DNA from: an uncultured Pelagibacteraceae bacterium
Lineage (GTDB): Bacteria; Pseudomonadota; Alphaproteobacteria; Pelagibacterales; Pelagibacteraceae
NCBI GenBank assembly: GCA_902614355.1
Contig: CACMKP010000003.1
Coordinates: 36,120-100,119, forward strand
DNA: 64,000 nucleotides
Direction: 5' to 3'
In this document: one piece after another, positions 43,574 to 54,532 of the stretch
How the letters are laid out: each line of letters starts with the position of its first letter
How positions within the stretch are numbered: position 1 is the first letter of the stretch
Notes under the pieces: model-generated
What the model saw: the letters and a program-made list of their open reading frames with translations, nothing else
What the model was told of the DNA's origin: nothing
The model's database searches: none
Made by a program: the position numbers and the translations under genes

Positions 43574-44133
43574 TATTTATTATTAACAGTGCTTGAGAAT
43601 AGATCTAATTTTTTTTCCACCAAAATAGAAATTGAATCAGTAATGTTGTCTGAAATTTTTTTAATACCTACAGTTTCATCTTCATCAAAATTTTGTAAAA
43701 CATAGTCTGCAACTTCAATACCGTTTTTAGGTTTTCCAATACCTATCCTAACTCTTGAGTAATCTTTGCCGATGAATTTATCGATTGAGGCAACACCATT
43801 ATGACCTGCACTCGACCCACCAAATTTTACTTTAATTTTTCCTAATTCAACATCAAGATCATCATGAAAAACTATCACGTCTTCAGCATCAATTTTAAAA
43901 TATTCAATTAATTCTCTTATGCAAATACCTGAATTGTTCATAAACGTTAGAGGTTTAATCGCATAAACTTTTTTATTGTTAATATTTCCAGTTGTAAGAA
44001 GACCTTTAAATTTTGGCTTTTGCTTTGAAAGACTAAATTTTTTATTAATGTTGTCTATAATTTTAAAACCTACATTATGTCGGTTATTTTCACTATCTGG
44101 AGTTGGATTACCTAGACCTACAAACAAAAGCAT
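43573..44133 (-). CDS. pth: Peptidyl-tRNA hydrolase
   Basis: FVGLGNPTPDSENNRHNVGF, KPLTFMNNSG, GGSSAGHNGVASI. Confidence 0.96.
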   Translation of the reverse strand: MLLFVGLGNPTPDSENNRHNVGFKIIDNINKKFSLSKQKPKFKGLLTTGNINNKKVYAIKPLTFMNNSGICIRELIEYFKIDAEDVIVFHDDLDVELGKIKVKFGGSSAGHNGVASIDKFIGKDYSRVRIGIGKPKNGIEVADYVLQNFDEDETVGIKKISDNITDSISILVEKKLDLFSSTVNNK

Positions 44134-44167
44134 AAATTACTGAAAAGTTATATTCAATTTAATTAGA

Positions 44168-44896
44168 TTATTTTTTTTCTTCTGAAGGTTTCTTGTCAGC
44201 AGCCTTTTTATCATCAGCATCTTTTTTTTCACCTTCAGCCGGTGCTTTTTCACTATCAGCTGCCGCTGCTTCTGATCCTTCTGCCCCAGGTTCACCTTCA
44301 GTTGTTTCAGCCTCAGCTGGTTTCTCAGGTTCTTTCATTACAGTTGGTGCAGCTAGAGTTGCGATTACAAAATCTCTTCCTTGAATGGTAGGAGTTACCT
44401 CATTATCTAATTTTACAGAAGAAATTTTAAAACTTTCACCAATATCAACACCATCTAAGTCAATTGTTATATTTTCAGGAATTTTTTCACTAGGACACTT
44501 TAATTCAATTTTTCTTCTAACAATATTTAATACACCACCTCTTTTAAGTCCTGGAGATTTTTCATGATTGATAAAATTTACTGGGACTTCAATTTTAATT
44601 TTAACACCAGGTAAAATTCTTAAAAAATCAACATGAGTTGGTTCATCACTTAAGATATGATATTTTACCTCTCTTGGTAAAACATTAAGATTTTTATCAC
44701 CAACATTTAGTGTTATAATATTAGATAAAAAATTTTTTTTTTCGATTAAAAATTTGAGCTTTTTTTTTGAAATAGAAACTTTTTGATTTTCATCTTTACC
44801 ACCATAAATAATTCCAGGAACTTCTCCACTTTTTCTAATAGCGTTTAATTCGCCTTTAGTCTTATTATCTCTGATGCTTGCTTCTAATGAATTCAT
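44168..44896 (-). CDS. rplY: Ribosomal protein bL25 (CTC form) with Ala/Glu/Lys-rich C-terminal tail
   Basis: SLEASIRDNKTKGELNAIRKSGEVPGIIYG; start M at 44896; ORF-track extension to 45025 overlaps prs and is spurious. Confidence 0.93.
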   Translation of the reverse strand: MNSLEASIRDNKTKGELNAIRKSGEVPGIIYGGKDENQKVSISKKKLKFLIEKKNFLSNIITLNVGDKNLNVLPREVKYHILSDEPTHVDFLRILPGVKIKIEVPVNFINHEKSPGLKRGGVLNIVRRKIELKCPSEKIPENITIDLDGVDIGESFKISSVKLDNEVTPTIQGRDFVIATLAAPTVMKEPEKPAEAETTEGEPGAEGSEAAAADSEKAPAEGEKKDADDKKAADKKPSEEKK

Positions 44897-44939
44897 AAAA
44901 CAGAGTTTTTTAACCCATGTCGATAAATAATCAAGGTAA

Positions 44940-45872
44940 TTATTTAAATAAATCTGAAACTGAAGTTGAATTGGAAATTCTTTTGATTGCCTCACCCATA
45001 AGGCCGGAAATTGGTAAAACTTCAATGTTTTTTACATTTTTTGTTCTTTCAGAATTATCAATTGTATCAGTTATTACTAAATTTTTGATTACAGATTTTT
45101 TAATTTTTTTTACTGCATCTCCACTCAATACTCCATGTGTAATATAAACGAAAACATCTTTTGCGCCTCTATTTTTTAGGGCCTTAGCTGCATTAACTAT
45201 AGTTCCGCCAGAGTCAATTATATCATCAACAAGAATACAAGTTTTACCTTTGACATCACCAATCACATTCATTACTTGAGATTGGCCCGGCTTAGGTCTC
45301 CTTTTATCAACTATTGCGAGTCCAACATTTAAAATTTTTCCTAGCGCTCTAGCTCTTTCTGTTCCACCAACATCTGGTGCAACACAGATTATGTTTTTAC
45401 TTTTAATTTTTCTTTTAATGTGCCGCGCAAATATTGGAGTTGCGAAAAGATTATCTACCGGGATATCAAAAAAACCTTGAATCTGACCAGCATGGAGATC
45501 AACTGTTACGATTCTATCTGCTCCAGCTTGAGTAATTAAATTTGAAACAAGCTTTGCTGATATAGATGTTCTTGGTACCACTTTTCTATCTTGTCTTGCA
45601 TAACCAAAATAAGGAATTACAGCAGTTATATTTTTTGCTGATGATCTTTTTAAAGCATCAATACACAATAATAATTCCATTAAATTATCATTAGCTGGTG
45701 AAGAAATTGATTGAATTATAAAAATGCTATTTCCTCTAATGTTTTCATTTATTTCAATGTAAATTTCACCATCTGCAAACTTTCTTATACTGGAATTGAC
45801 AAGTTTAGATTTTAAATACTTAGCGATATTTTTACTTAGGATTTTATTACTATTTCCAGTTAATAATTTCAT
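44940..45872 (-). CDS. prs: Ribose-phosphate pyrophosphokinase
   Basis: [43 protein letters not shown]. Confidence 0.97.
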   Translation of the reverse strand: MKLLTGNSNKILSKNIAKYLKSKLVNSSIRKFADGEIYIEINENIRGNSIFIIQSISSPANDNLMELLLCIDALKRSSAKNITAVIPYFGYARQDRKVVPRTSISAKLVSNLITQAGADRIVTVDLHAGQIQGFFDIPVDNLFATPIFARHIKRKIKSKNIICVAPDVGGTERARALGKILNVGLAIVDKRRPKPGQSQVMNVIGDVKGKTCILVDDIIDSGGTIVNAAKALKNRGAKDVFVYITHGVLSGDAVKKIKKSVIKNLVITDTIDNSERTKNVKNIEVLPISGLMGEAIKRISNSTSVSDLFK

Positions 45873-45879
45873 GAAAAAC

Positions 45880-46638
45880 TTAATTAATCATAATTATTGA
45901 AATATTTCTACCATAATCATTAAGATTTGATTTTAATGATCTTCTTGCACTAAAAAAATTATTTTTTTTATCAAACGTATCAATTTTAATCATATCAATT
46001 TTATTGATTTTTTGTGATTTAAGTTGAGTTTTGACATAATTTGGTAAGTCAAAATAAATTAATTTTTTTTTATTTTTAAAGAAAATTTTGTTTTTTTTGT
46101 GTTTTTTAATAAATTTTTTTTTAAAGTCGGCTTTTACTTCGTAGTTTTTTTGAGTAATTGATGGACCAATTGCCCCAACAATATTTTTTGGGCTACAGCC
46201 TTTTTTAAGCATAAAATTTATAACGTTTTTGATTATGCCTTTATATGCACCCTTCCAACCAGCATGTATAGCCGCGATGATTTTCTTTTCATAGTCACAT
46301 AATAACACTGGCACACAATCAGCGGTCAATACAGCTATCGGAAGTTTTCTTTCGCCAGTTATAATTGCATCAGCTTTAATCCTTTTTTTTAATTTAGAAT
46401 TTTCATTAAGAAAAACTAACTTATTGCTATGTGCTTGATGAACTAAATAAATATTTTTTGTTTTTTTTCCTATTTTATTTTTGACAATTTTTAAATTTTT
46501 AAAAATGTTATTTTTTTTATCAAGAGAACCGACACCACAATTAAGGCTTTTATAAATGCCCTTTGATTTACCGCCATTCTTATTAAAAAAACCATGACTT
46601 ATATTTTTGTTTTTTAATAATTTTTGAGAAGTGATCAG
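45880..46638 (-). CDS. pgeF: Polyphenol oxidase/laccase-domain protein (YfiH/PgeF), probable CTG start
   Basis: Frame runs upstream of the track ORF (46329) to CTG at 46638 and contains [23 protein letters not shown] ... [34 protein letters not shown]. Confidence 0.85.
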   Translation of the reverse strand: MITSQKLLKNKNISHGFFNKNGGKSKGIYKSLNCGVGSLDKKNNIFKNLKIVKNKIGKKTKNIYLVHQAHSNKLVFLNENSKLKKRIKADAIITGERKLPIAVLTADCVPVLLCDYEKKIIAAIHAGWKGAYKGIIKNVINFMLKKGCSPKNIVGAIGPSITQKNYEVKADFKKKFIKKHKKNKIFFKNKKKLIYFDLPNYVKTQLKSQKINKIDMIKIDTFDKKNNFFSARRSLKSNLNDYGRNISIIMIN

Positions 46639-46639
46639 A

Positions 46640-47683
46640 TTAAAATCCTAAATTAAAATTGTTATTTTGATTTTTTATTAACATAACTTTAAACAATTTT
46701 CCCATTTGTTTTTCATCTGTTAGCCTTTTTAATCTGTAGTAAATATCCGCTTTTTTTAAAAAGTTTTGATTTTTTGCAATCATCTCGGCTCTTTCATGAA
46801 TGCCCATTTTTGTAAGAAATTCTTTCTGAGTTGTTAAACTATGCTTTAATTTACCAATTTTTTTGATTATCTTTTTAAATAATTGGAAGTTAATATTGTG
46901 TGTGATATCAGAATTTCCAATTTTAGCTAAAATATCTGAATATTTGTGTTTATATAATGCTTGTAAAGTATTTTTCATTTTATCTTCAGTATATCCATAA
47001 TCTATGATTAAAATTCCTCCAGATCTCACTTTGATTATCTTTGAAATTTGTTTCAGGTAATTAATACCAATCTCTGAATATTCTATAAAATTTTGATTTT
47101 TAGATATTCTAAAATTAATCTTTTTTTCATAATTTTTCATATTAATCTTTTTTTCCGAGAAAAAAGATTTTTCTTTGTTTAAACTAACAAATTTTTCAAA
47201 CCATAGATTCCCTTTTTTTTGAAATTGTTTAATTGCAAGAGCATCAAAAAACTCATTTGCAACAAATATACTGGGAATTTTTTTAATTTCTTTTAAATCG
47301 TTAATCCAATTTATATTTGAATTTAGTAACTCTTTTTTTTGTATTTTTTTTAAAGTAGGGCTTATTTCATAAATTACTAACCTACAGGATTTAAAAAACA
47401 ATGGGAATTTTTTAAAACTATCTATGAGAACTTTCATCATTGCACCGTTTCCTGCACCAAGTTCGATTAAGTTAAATTCTTTTGGTGACCCTATACTTTT
47501 CCAAAAACTTACAACCCAAATAGCAATCATTTCAGAAAATAATCTTGATATATTAGGAGCTGTGATAAAATCTCCTTTTTTGCCAAATGGGTTTTTTTTT
47601 ATGTAGTACCCAGAATTTTTATCATACATAGAGACACTGATAAATTTGTCTAAGGGTAGACTAACTATTTTGTTTGTTTTCAT
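46640..47683 (-). CDS. SAM-dependent methyltransferase, MidA/NDUFAF7 family
   Basis: ELGAGNGAMMKVLI, FVANEFFDALAIKQF, ILIIDYGY. Confidence 0.88.
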   Translation of the reverse strand: MKTNKIVSLPLDKFISVSMYDKNSGYYIKKNPFGKKGDFITAPNISRLFSEMIAIWVVSFWKSIGSPKEFNLIELGAGNGAMMKVLIDSFKKFPLFFKSCRLVIYEISPTLKKIQKKELLNSNINWINDLKEIKKIPSIFVANEFFDALAIKQFQKKGNLWFEKFVSLNKEKSFFSEKKINMKNYEKKINFRISKNQNFIEYSEIGINYLKQISKIIKVRSGGILIIDYGYTEDKMKNTLQALYKHKYSDILAKIGNSDITHNINFQLFKKIIKKIGKLKHSLTTQKEFLTKMGIHERAEMIAKNQNFLKKADIYYRLKRLTDEKQMGKLFKVMLIKNQNNNFNLGF

Positions 47684-48443
47684 ATTTAGAGATTGATAAA
47701 TAACATCCGATTATTAAAAAAAATATACTTATAAGTTGTCCCATAGTTAGATTAAATAATAAATAACCCAGTTGGTCATCAGGAACTCTTAAAAACTCAA
47801 TTGTAAATCTAAAAATTGAATAAAAAACTAAAAATATACCAGAGATAAAACCAGGTCTTTTGGAGTAATTCTTATTTTTAAAATATATAAGAATTAAAAA
47901 TAAAACTACACCTTCAAAAAATGCCTCATATAATTGAGTGGGATGTCTATACAAGTTGTCTATTAGTTTAAATTGGACTGCCCAAGCAACATTAGTTTCG
48001 ACACCATAAAGTTCTGAATTAATAAAATTTGCTATTCTACCAAAAAAAATACCTATGGGTGCAACAAGAGATACAATATCTAAATAACTAAATGAATTTT
48101 GTAAATTTTTTTTTGCAAAAAAATAACTTGCAATTACGATCCCTATAACTCCCCCATGAAATGACATACCACCTTGCCAAATTTTGGGAATATCTAATAA
48201 ATTGTTAATATAAAATTCAAGGTTATAAAATATAACATATCCTAATCTACCACCAATAATTAAACCTAAAATTAGGTAAGTTAAGTAATCATCAAATTTT
48301 TCACTTACTTTTGGTTCAGAAATAAAAAATTTTTTACTTAAAAACCACCCTATTAAAATACCAACAATATAAGCTAGAGAATACCACCTTATTTCGAGTG
48401 AAAAAATTTCAATAGCGACTGGGTCAAAATTATTAATAAACAT
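47661..48443 (-). CDS. lgt: Phosphatidylglycerol-prolipoprotein diacylglyceryl transferase
   Basis: GGRLGYVIFYN, WQGGMSFHGGVIG, GRIANFINSELYG. Confidence 0.96.
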   Translation of the reverse strand: MFINNFDPVAIEIFSLEIRWYSLAYIVGILIGWFLSKKFFISEPKVSEKFDDYLTYLILGLIIGGRLGYVIFYNLEFYINNLLDIPKIWQGGMSFHGGVIGIVIASYFFAKKNLQNSFSYLDIVSLVAPIGIFFGRIANFINSELYGVETNVAWAVQFKLIDNLYRHPTQLYEAFFEGVVLFLILIYFKNKNYSKRPGFISGIFLVFYSIFRFTIEFLRVPDDQLGYLLFNLTMGQLISIFFLIIGCYLSISKYENKQNS

Positions 48444-48492
48444 TTCAAATAATAATTATTATTTAAACTATAATAAGTTATTATATAAATAT

Positions 48493-48744
48493 ATGAAAAA
48501 CTCAAAATTTGTTATCGATAGATTTGCCAAGTTAATTGAGCAAGGTATAATTTCTTCAAAAGATATTACGTCTGAGATAATCTCAATTTTAAAATCCAAA
48601 AGAGATGAATTAGTTTTTAAACTTAAATTAACTAGCAAAGATGAGTTTGAAATTCTTTCTAAAAGAGTGGAAATTTTAGAAAAAAAAATTGAAAAGATTA
48701 AATTAAAGAAAAATCCTAAATCTAAACGGGCAAAAAAACTTTAA
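48493..48744 (+). CDS. ubiK: UbiK/YqiC-like accessory factor (BMFP domain)
   Basis: Small coiled-coil protein, DEFEILSKRVEILEKKIEKIK. Confidence 0.7.
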   Translation: MKNSKFVIDRFAKLIEQGIISSKDITSEIISILKSKRDELVFKLKLTSKDEFEILSKRVEILEKKIEKIKLKKNPKSKRAKKL

Positions 48745-50041
48745 CGCTTAAACCTTTCATATTAGATTTATCTAATTTGATATTTCCTCCATGAGATTTA
48801 ATAATATCTGATGCTATAGATAATCCCAATCCGACACTGGATTTTGAGTCTGCTCTGCCTTTATTGATCTTATAAAACGGTTTAAAAACGTTTTCATACT
48901 CAGTTTTTGGTATACCTGGACCATCGTCTTCAATCTTAATGAAAATGTTATTATCTTTTTTGTTTAATTCTATATTAATTTTCTTAGCGTACTTGATCGC
49001 ATTATCTGTAAGATTATTTATACAACGAGTAATTAAATTTTTTTTTCCATTAAAATATACTCTTGGCATTAGCTCTAAATAAATATTATCGTTGTTATAC
49101 TTTGCTATAGTTTCTCTTATTAAATCTGATAGATTAAACATCTCATCTTTTTCTGAAAAAGATGATTTCGTAAATTGAAGATACTCATTCAACATTTTTT
49201 CCATCTCATCAACATCTTCTGTCAATTTCTTCGAGATTTCTTTATCTTTTACAAACGAAATTTGTAATTTCATTCTTGTTAGGGGCGTTCTTAGATCATG
49301 ACTAATTCCTGATAACATTTCAGATCTTTGATTAAGGTGTCTAATTATTCTTTTTCTCATTTTATCAAATTCGTAACCTGCTCTTCTAATTTCCGAGGCA
49401 CCAGATGGTTTAAATTCCTCAATCTCTTCACCTTTTCCAAATTTTTCTGCAGCTCGTGCTAGATTAGTTATAGGTCTTGTTTGATTTTTTAGAAAAATTA
49501 AAGATATCAACACCATAATCAAAGCTGGTACAGTTATCCAAAGTGCAAATATTCTCGCCGACGAACTTGTAACCCTATCTCTTGGCACAAGAAATTTGAA
49601 ATAACCATCCTCATATTTAATTCTAATATCGATTAACTCTTTATAATTGGTTGTAGCGAACCAAAAATTATCTAACTTAAATTTAGATTTTAACTCACGT
49701 CTTAAAGTTCTATCTATTGGACTGAACCATCTATCAGTATATTTAAAAATGAAATCATTATCATTTACAAATTCAAAATTTAAGTCCTGGTAAACTGAAA
49801 AGACATTTTTTATCTCATTTTTGTCGTAATTCTCATTTTTATAAAATTCTATAAATGTGCTTATTTCATTAACCAGCGCCCTTGTCATACCTTTAGTCGT
49901 TTTTATCCATAAGCTGTCAAAAAAAACTACTGTTATAATAAGTTGTAATACAAGAACTGGAACTGCAACAATAAGTAAAGCTCTATAAAATAAACTTTTT
50001 GGAAGAATGCCTTTTATCACTCTATTCAATCCATAAAACAT
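48722..50041 (-). CDS. envZ: EnvZ-like sensor histidine kinase
   Basis: SGISHDLRTPLTRMKLQ, IEDDGPGIP, VGLGLSIASDIIKSHGG. Confidence 0.9.
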   Translation of the reverse strand: MFYGLNRVIKGILPKSLFYRALLIVAVPVLVLQLIITVVFFDSLWIKTTKGMTRALVNEISTFIEFYKNENYDKNEIKNVFSVYQDLNFEFVNDNDFIFKYTDRWFSPIDRTLRRELKSKFKLDNFWFATTNYKELIDIRIKYEDGYFKFLVPRDRVTSSSARIFALWITVPALIMVLISLIFLKNQTRPITNLARAAEKFGKGEEIEEFKPSGASEIRRAGYEFDKMRKRIIRHLNQRSEMLSGISHDLRTPLTRMKLQISFVKDKEISKKLTEDVDEMEKMLNEYLQFTKSSFSEKDEMFNLSDLIRETIAKYNNDNIYLELMPRVYFNGKKNLITRCINNLTDNAIKYAKKINIELNKKDNNIFIKIEDDGPGIPKTEYENVFKPFYKINKGRADSKSSVGLGLSIASDIIKSHGGNIKLDKSNMKGLSVKVFLPV

Positions 50042-50699
50042 ATCCGGCTCCTCTCATTGTTTGTAGGAATTTTGGGTTTTTTGGATCATACTCAATTTTC
50101 TTTCTTAATCTTGTAATAATTACATCGATAGATCTCTCTTTATCTAAATTAATTAATGCTCCAATATTTTCTCTAGAAAAAGTTTTACCCGGGCTATTGA
50201 TCATTTTCTCCAATATAATTTTTTCAGTATTATTAATCTTAAATTCTTTATCATTTTTTTTTATAATAAGTTTATTAAGATCAATTTTAATTTTATCAAA
50301 TTCGATAACTCTCTTTTGACTCACTACTTTTGTTTTATCTAAAATATTTTTAATTCTTAAGATCAATTCTTTAGGCTCAAAGGGTTTAGGTAAATAATCA
50401 TCGGCTCCTATTTCTAGACCCTCGATTCTCTCATTTGGTTCACCTTTAGCAGTCAATAAAATAATTGGGGTTTCTAAATTTTTTTTATTTTCTTGAATAA
50501 ACTCTAATCCACTTTTGCCTGGCATCATTATATCCAAAATTATTAAATCAAACTTTATTAATTGAATTTTTTTTTTCGCATCTTCTGCATTTACTGCTGT
50601 AGATATTAAAAAATTATTTTCATTTAGATATTTTTTAACCAATGACCTTATTCCATCATCATCATCTACAACCAGTATATGAGCAATAAAGTTATCCAT
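50022..50699 (-). CDS. ompR: OmpR-family response regulator
   Basis: ILVVDDDDGIRSLVKKYL, LIILDIMMPGKSG, winged-helix output domain. Confidence 0.9.
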   Translation of the reverse strand: MDNFIAHILVVDDDDGIRSLVKKYLNENNFLISTAVNAEDAKKKIQLIKFDLIILDIMMPGKSGLEFIQENKKNLETPIILLTAKGEPNERIEGLEIGADDYLPKPFEPKELILRIKNILDKTKVVSQKRVIEFDKIKIDLNKLIIKKNDKEFKINNTEKIILEKMINSPGKTFSRENIGALINLDKERSIDVIITRLRKKIEYDPKNPKFLQTMRGAGYVLWIE

Positions 50700-51129
50700 T
50701 AATAATTTTCTTTAAAACATTGTCAAAATTAACTACCTCTTCAGAGCTAGAATTTAAGAGAGCGTTATATATTCTTTTTTTTTGCAATAAAAAAATTTCA
50801 TCAAAAATTCTTTTTCCTTTATCATTTAAATAAACATGTTTAATTCGTGTGTCTATTTCATCTTTTCTAAAAACAATAATGTCTAGTTTTATCAAATCTT
50901 TTAATACTCTATTTAAACTCTGTTTTGTCACTTTAAGTTTTTTAAGTAATTTGGAAATTGAAATACCTTCATACATTGATAATAAATGTATAACCTTTTG
51001 ATGTGCCAAACCAATTGAGTACTTATCAAGAATCTTCTTTGAGTCCGAAAATGTCTCTCTATAGCCTATGAATAATTTTTCAATCAAATCTTTTAATTGT
51101 TCATCTTTTAGATATAAAAGTTCTTTCAT
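50692..51129 (-). CDS. MarR-family transcriptional regulator
   Basis: ISISKLLKKLKVTKQSLNRVLKDLIKLDIIVFRKDEIDTRIKHVYLNDKG. Confidence 0.85.
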   Translation of the reverse strand: MKELLYLKDEQLKDLIEKLFIGYRETFSDSKKILDKYSIGLAHQKVIHLLSMYEGISISKLLKKLKVTKQSLNRVLKDLIKLDIIVFRKDEIDTRIKHVYLNDKGKRIFDEIFLLQKKRIYNALLNSSSEEVVNFDNVLKKIING

Positions 51130-51195
51130 TATAGGTAAGTTATATTGACATATTATAGATACAAAGATATTTTTTAGTAAATAAATATTTCATAC

Positions 51196-52077
51196 ATGAT
51201 ACCTTACGATAAAAGATCAGGAAAAATATGGTACAATGGCGATTTAGTCGATTGGTCAGAGGTAAAATTGCATGTTTTAAGTCACGGTTTACATTATGCA
51301 AGTTGTGTTTTTGAAGGAGAGAGAGTTTATGATGGATCAATTTTCAAATTAGAAGAACATACCTCAAGATTATTTTATTCTGCAAAAAGAATGGGTTTTG
51401 AAATTCCTTATACAGAAGATGAAATCAATTCTGCTAGTAAAAAAATAATAGCAACACAAAAGGTTGAAAATGGATATGTGAGACCAGTTGTCTGGCGAGG
51501 TAGTGAGATGATGGCTATATCTGCCCAACATACAAAAATTCATGTCGCAGTAGCAACTTGGGAGTGGGGATCTTATTTTGATCCAAAGCTTAAAGTGGAA
51601 GGTATAAAATTGAATATATCTAAGTGGCGAAGACCTGCACCAGATACTATCCCTTGGGATACAAAAGCATCAGGACTTTATATGATCTGTACTCTTTCAA
51701 AGCATGAAGCTGAAAAACAAGGATATACAGACTCATTGATGTTAGATTATGAGGGAAATGTAGCCGAAGCGACAGGTGCAAATATATTTTTTAAAGATAA
51801 AAATGGAGAACTACATACTCCAATACCTGACTCATTTTTAGATGGTATTACTAGACGAACTGTAATTGAAATTGCAAAATCTAAAAATATAAAAGTTCAT
51901 GAAAGAAAAATAAATCCAAGTGAACTTCCAAATTTTGTTGGATGTTTCTTAACTGGGACAGCTGCAGAGGTGACCCCGGTATCTTGCATTGCTGAAAATC
52001 AGTACAAAGTTTGTGAAATGATAATTAATCTTAATGAAAGCTATCAAACTTTAGTAAAGAAGAAAAAAGCAGCCTAA
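51196..52077 (+). CDS. ilvE: Branched-chain amino acid aminotransferase
   Basis: LHYASCVFEGERVY, DSLMLDYEGNVAEATGANIFF. Confidence 0.94.
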   Translation: MIPYDKRSGKIWYNGDLVDWSEVKLHVLSHGLHYASCVFEGERVYDGSIFKLEEHTSRLFYSAKRMGFEIPYTEDEINSASKKIIATQKVENGYVRPVVWRGSEMMAISAQHTKIHVAVATWEWGSYFDPKLKVEGIKLNISKWRRPAPDTIPWDTKASGLYMICTLSKHEAEKQGYTDSLMLDYEGNVAEATGANIFFKDKNGELHTPIPDSFLDGITRRTVIEIAKSKNIKVHERKINPSELPNFVGCFLTGTAAEVTPVSCIAENQYKVCEMIINLNESYQTLVKKKKAA

Positions 52078-52658
52078 TCCTTATTATCCTCTGAAATTGC
52101 ATGATCAATTCCTTTCCGCATATATTCATACCCAGTAAAAAGTGTTAAAGCTGCGGAGAGCCATAACAAAACGATTCCGATTGTTTGAGCATTATAATCT
52201 TGAAAATTTATAATTTTATTTCCAGTATCACCTGAAAGTAAAAGAGCAATTGAAACCATTTGTAAGACAGTTTTCAATTTAGCTAAATTTGAAACAGGAA
52301 GTTTAATTTTTCCTTTAGCTAAAAATTCTCTTAGACCAGAAACTAATATTTCACGTGTTAGAATTATTATAGCTGCAATAACTTCATAATTTCGAATAGT
52401 ACCATCCATTACTAAAAGAATAAGAGCTGCAGCGACAATTATCTTGTCAGCGATTGGGTCTAATAACTCACCCAGCTTAGATTCCTCTCCGAGCAATCTT
52501 GCCAACATACCATCTAAAAAATCAGTAAATGATGCGACTAAAAAAAGAATTAATGCAGTAAAGTCACCATAAAAACCAGGAAGGTAAAATGCTAAAACAA
52601 AAAATGGAACAATCAAAATTCTTCCAATGGTCAATATATTAGGTATTTTCTTAAGCAT
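52074..52658 (-). CDS. pgsA: CDP-diacylglycerol-glycerol-3-phosphate 3-phosphatidyltransferase
   Basis: PNILTIGRILIVP, SFTDFLDGMLARLLGEESKLGELLDPIADK. Confidence 0.94.
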   Translation of the reverse strand: MLKKIPNILTIGRILIVPFFVLAFYLPGFYGDFTALILFLVASFTDFLDGMLARLLGEESKLGELLDPIADKIIVAAALILLVMDGTIRNYEVIAAIIILTREILVSGLREFLAKGKIKLPVSNLAKLKTVLQMVSIALLLSGDTGNKIINFQDYNAQTIGIVLLWLSAALTLFTGYEYMRKGIDHAISEDNKD

Positions 52659-52666
52659 TTTTATTT

Positions 52667-54532
52667 TTATTCATGAAAAAAGTTATATATCTTTTTAGCA
52701 ACTTTTTCTTCTACACCATCAACAGATTTAATTTCATCAAGACTTGCAGATTCAACTGCTCTCGCAGAGCCAAAATGATTAAGCAATGCTCTTTTTCTAA
52801 TCATTCCAATACCATCTATTTGATCTAAAAGGGACTTACTCAAACTCTTTTTTCGTTTAGATCTATGGGCACTTATTGCAAATCTGTGAGATTCATCTCT
52901 AATTCTTTGGAGAAAAAAAAGGGTAGGATCATTTTTTGCAAATTTATATTCTTTACCATTATGAAAAAATGTCTCGTTTCCACTATTTCTAAATTTGCCT
53001 TTAGCTATGGCAATAACGGGGATATCATGAAGTCCTAACTCATTTAAACTTTCTCTTGCAACTGAATATTGGCCTTTTCCGCCATCTATTAAAACTAAGT
53101 CAGGAAAAGTAAGGTAATTATCTTTTTCTTGAATAGCTCTTTTAAACCTTCTTGTTAAGACTTCTTTCATCATTCCATAGTCATCTTGCTCATTTTTTTT
53201 TATTTTTATATTAAATTTTCTGTATCTTTTTTTGATAAATCCTTCATCACCATAAGCAATTAAAGCACCAACGCTATTTGTTCCTTGAATATGACTATTA
53301 TCGTACACCTCTATGAGATTGATATTTGTTTCTAAATTAAATTTATTCGCTACCGAGTCGAATAACTCTCGATTATTTTGGCTTTCATATAGTTTTCTAT
53401 TAAGGCTATCTTTTGCATTTTTAATAGCTTGATTAATAACTTTTAATTTTGCTCCTTTTTTTGCTACAGAAATAAGTATCTGTTTATTTTCCTTCTGGGA
53501 CAAAGTTTTTTCAATTAAAGTTTTTTCTTTTATTTCCTCAGATAAAATTATTGAGGAAGGAACACTTTTATTTTCATAAAATTGAGAAATGAAAGAATTT
53601 AAAATGTTACTTAATTTTTCATCAGGATCATGTTTTGGGAAAAAGGACTGATTACCCCAATTTTGTTTTGACCTGTAAAAAAATACTTGAATGCAAGTTT
53701 TACCAGACTCCTTATAGCCAGCAATTACATCTGCCTCTACAAGATTGGCTTCATTTATTCTCTGAGATGATTGAATTATATTTAAAGACTTTATTCTATC
53801 TCTAAGAATTACTGCTTTTTCAAAATCTAAATCCTCACTAGCCTTTTCCATTTGATCTGATAAATTTTTTTGAATTCTTCTCGACTTACCAGAAACAAAC
53901 TCAATCGCGTCCTTTACTGTTTGTTGATAATCCTCTTTTTTTATATAATCAACACATGGAGCAGAACATCTTTTGATTTGATATAAAATACAAGGTCTCT
54001 CTCTATTTTTAAAAACAGTATCATCACAAACTCTCAAATGAAAAATTTTTTGTATCATTTTAATGGTCCAATTTGCAGAACCGGCGGAGGCAAAAGGGCC
54101 AAAATAAAATCCCTCTTTAGTTTTCTTTCCTCTATGTCTTTTAATTTGGGGCCATTTATCTTTATTGCCAATAAATATGAATGGAAAAGATTTATCATCT
54201 CTTAAAAGTATGTTGAATTTAGGTTTATATTTTTTAATTAAATTTGCCTCTAAAAGTAGAGCTTCACTTTCGTTAGATGTTGTTGTGACCTCAAGTTTCC
54301 TTGTTTGGGACAACATTCTTTCTGTTCGAATAATGTGATTTTTTTCGGAGATATAACTTTTTAATCTATTTGGTAAATTTTTAGCTTTTCCAACATAAAG
54401 AATTTCTTCTTTTTCATTCAACATTCGGTAAACGCCAGGTAGTTTTGGAATTAATGAAAGTTCTTTTTTAATAACTTCTTTTCCAATTTCAGAGCTTATC
54501 ATGACTTCTTTTTTTTGAAATTTGAATTCCAA
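52667..54532 (-). CDS. uvrC: Excinuclease ABC subunit C
   Basis: [49 protein letters not shown]-terminal HhH. Confidence 0.97.
   Translation of the reverse strand: MEFKFQKKEVMISSEIGKEVIKKELSLIPKLPGVYRMLNEKEEILYVGKAKNLPNRLKSYISEKNHIIRTERMLSQTRKLEVTTTSNESEALLLEANLIKKYKPKFNILLRDDKSFPFIFIGNKDKWPQIKRHRGKKTKEGFYFGPFASAGSANWTIKMIQKIFHLRVCDDTVFKNRERPCILYQIKRCSAPCVDYIKKEDYQQTVKDAIEFVSGKSRRIQKNLSDQMEKASEDLDFEKAVILRDRIKSLNIIQSSQRINEANLVEADVIAGYKESGKTCIQVFFYRSKQNWGNQSFFPKHDPDEKLSNILNSFISQFYENKSVPSSIILSEEIKEKTLIEKTLSQKENKQILISVAKKGAKLKVINQAIKNAKDSLNRKLYESQNNRELFDSVANKFNLETNINLIEVYDNSHIQGTNSVGALIAYGDEGFIKKRYRKFNIKIKKNEQDDYGMMKEVLTRRFKRAIQEKDNYLTFPDLVLIDGGKGQYSVARESLNELGLHDIPVIAIAKGKFRNSGNETFFHNGKEYKFAKNDPTLFFLQRIRDESHRFAISAHRSKRKKSLSKSLLDQIDGIGMIRKRALLNHFGSARAVESASLDEIKSVDGVEEKVAKKIYNFFHE

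Noticed and set aside
44193-44567. Ser/Ala-rich plus-strand ORFs opposite rplY
   Set aside because: Reverse reading of the Ala/Glu low-complexity tail and core of bL25
44897-45025. N-terminal extension of rplY in the ORF track
   Set aside because: Overlaps the prs 3' end; the conserved bL25 start is MNSLEAS at 44896
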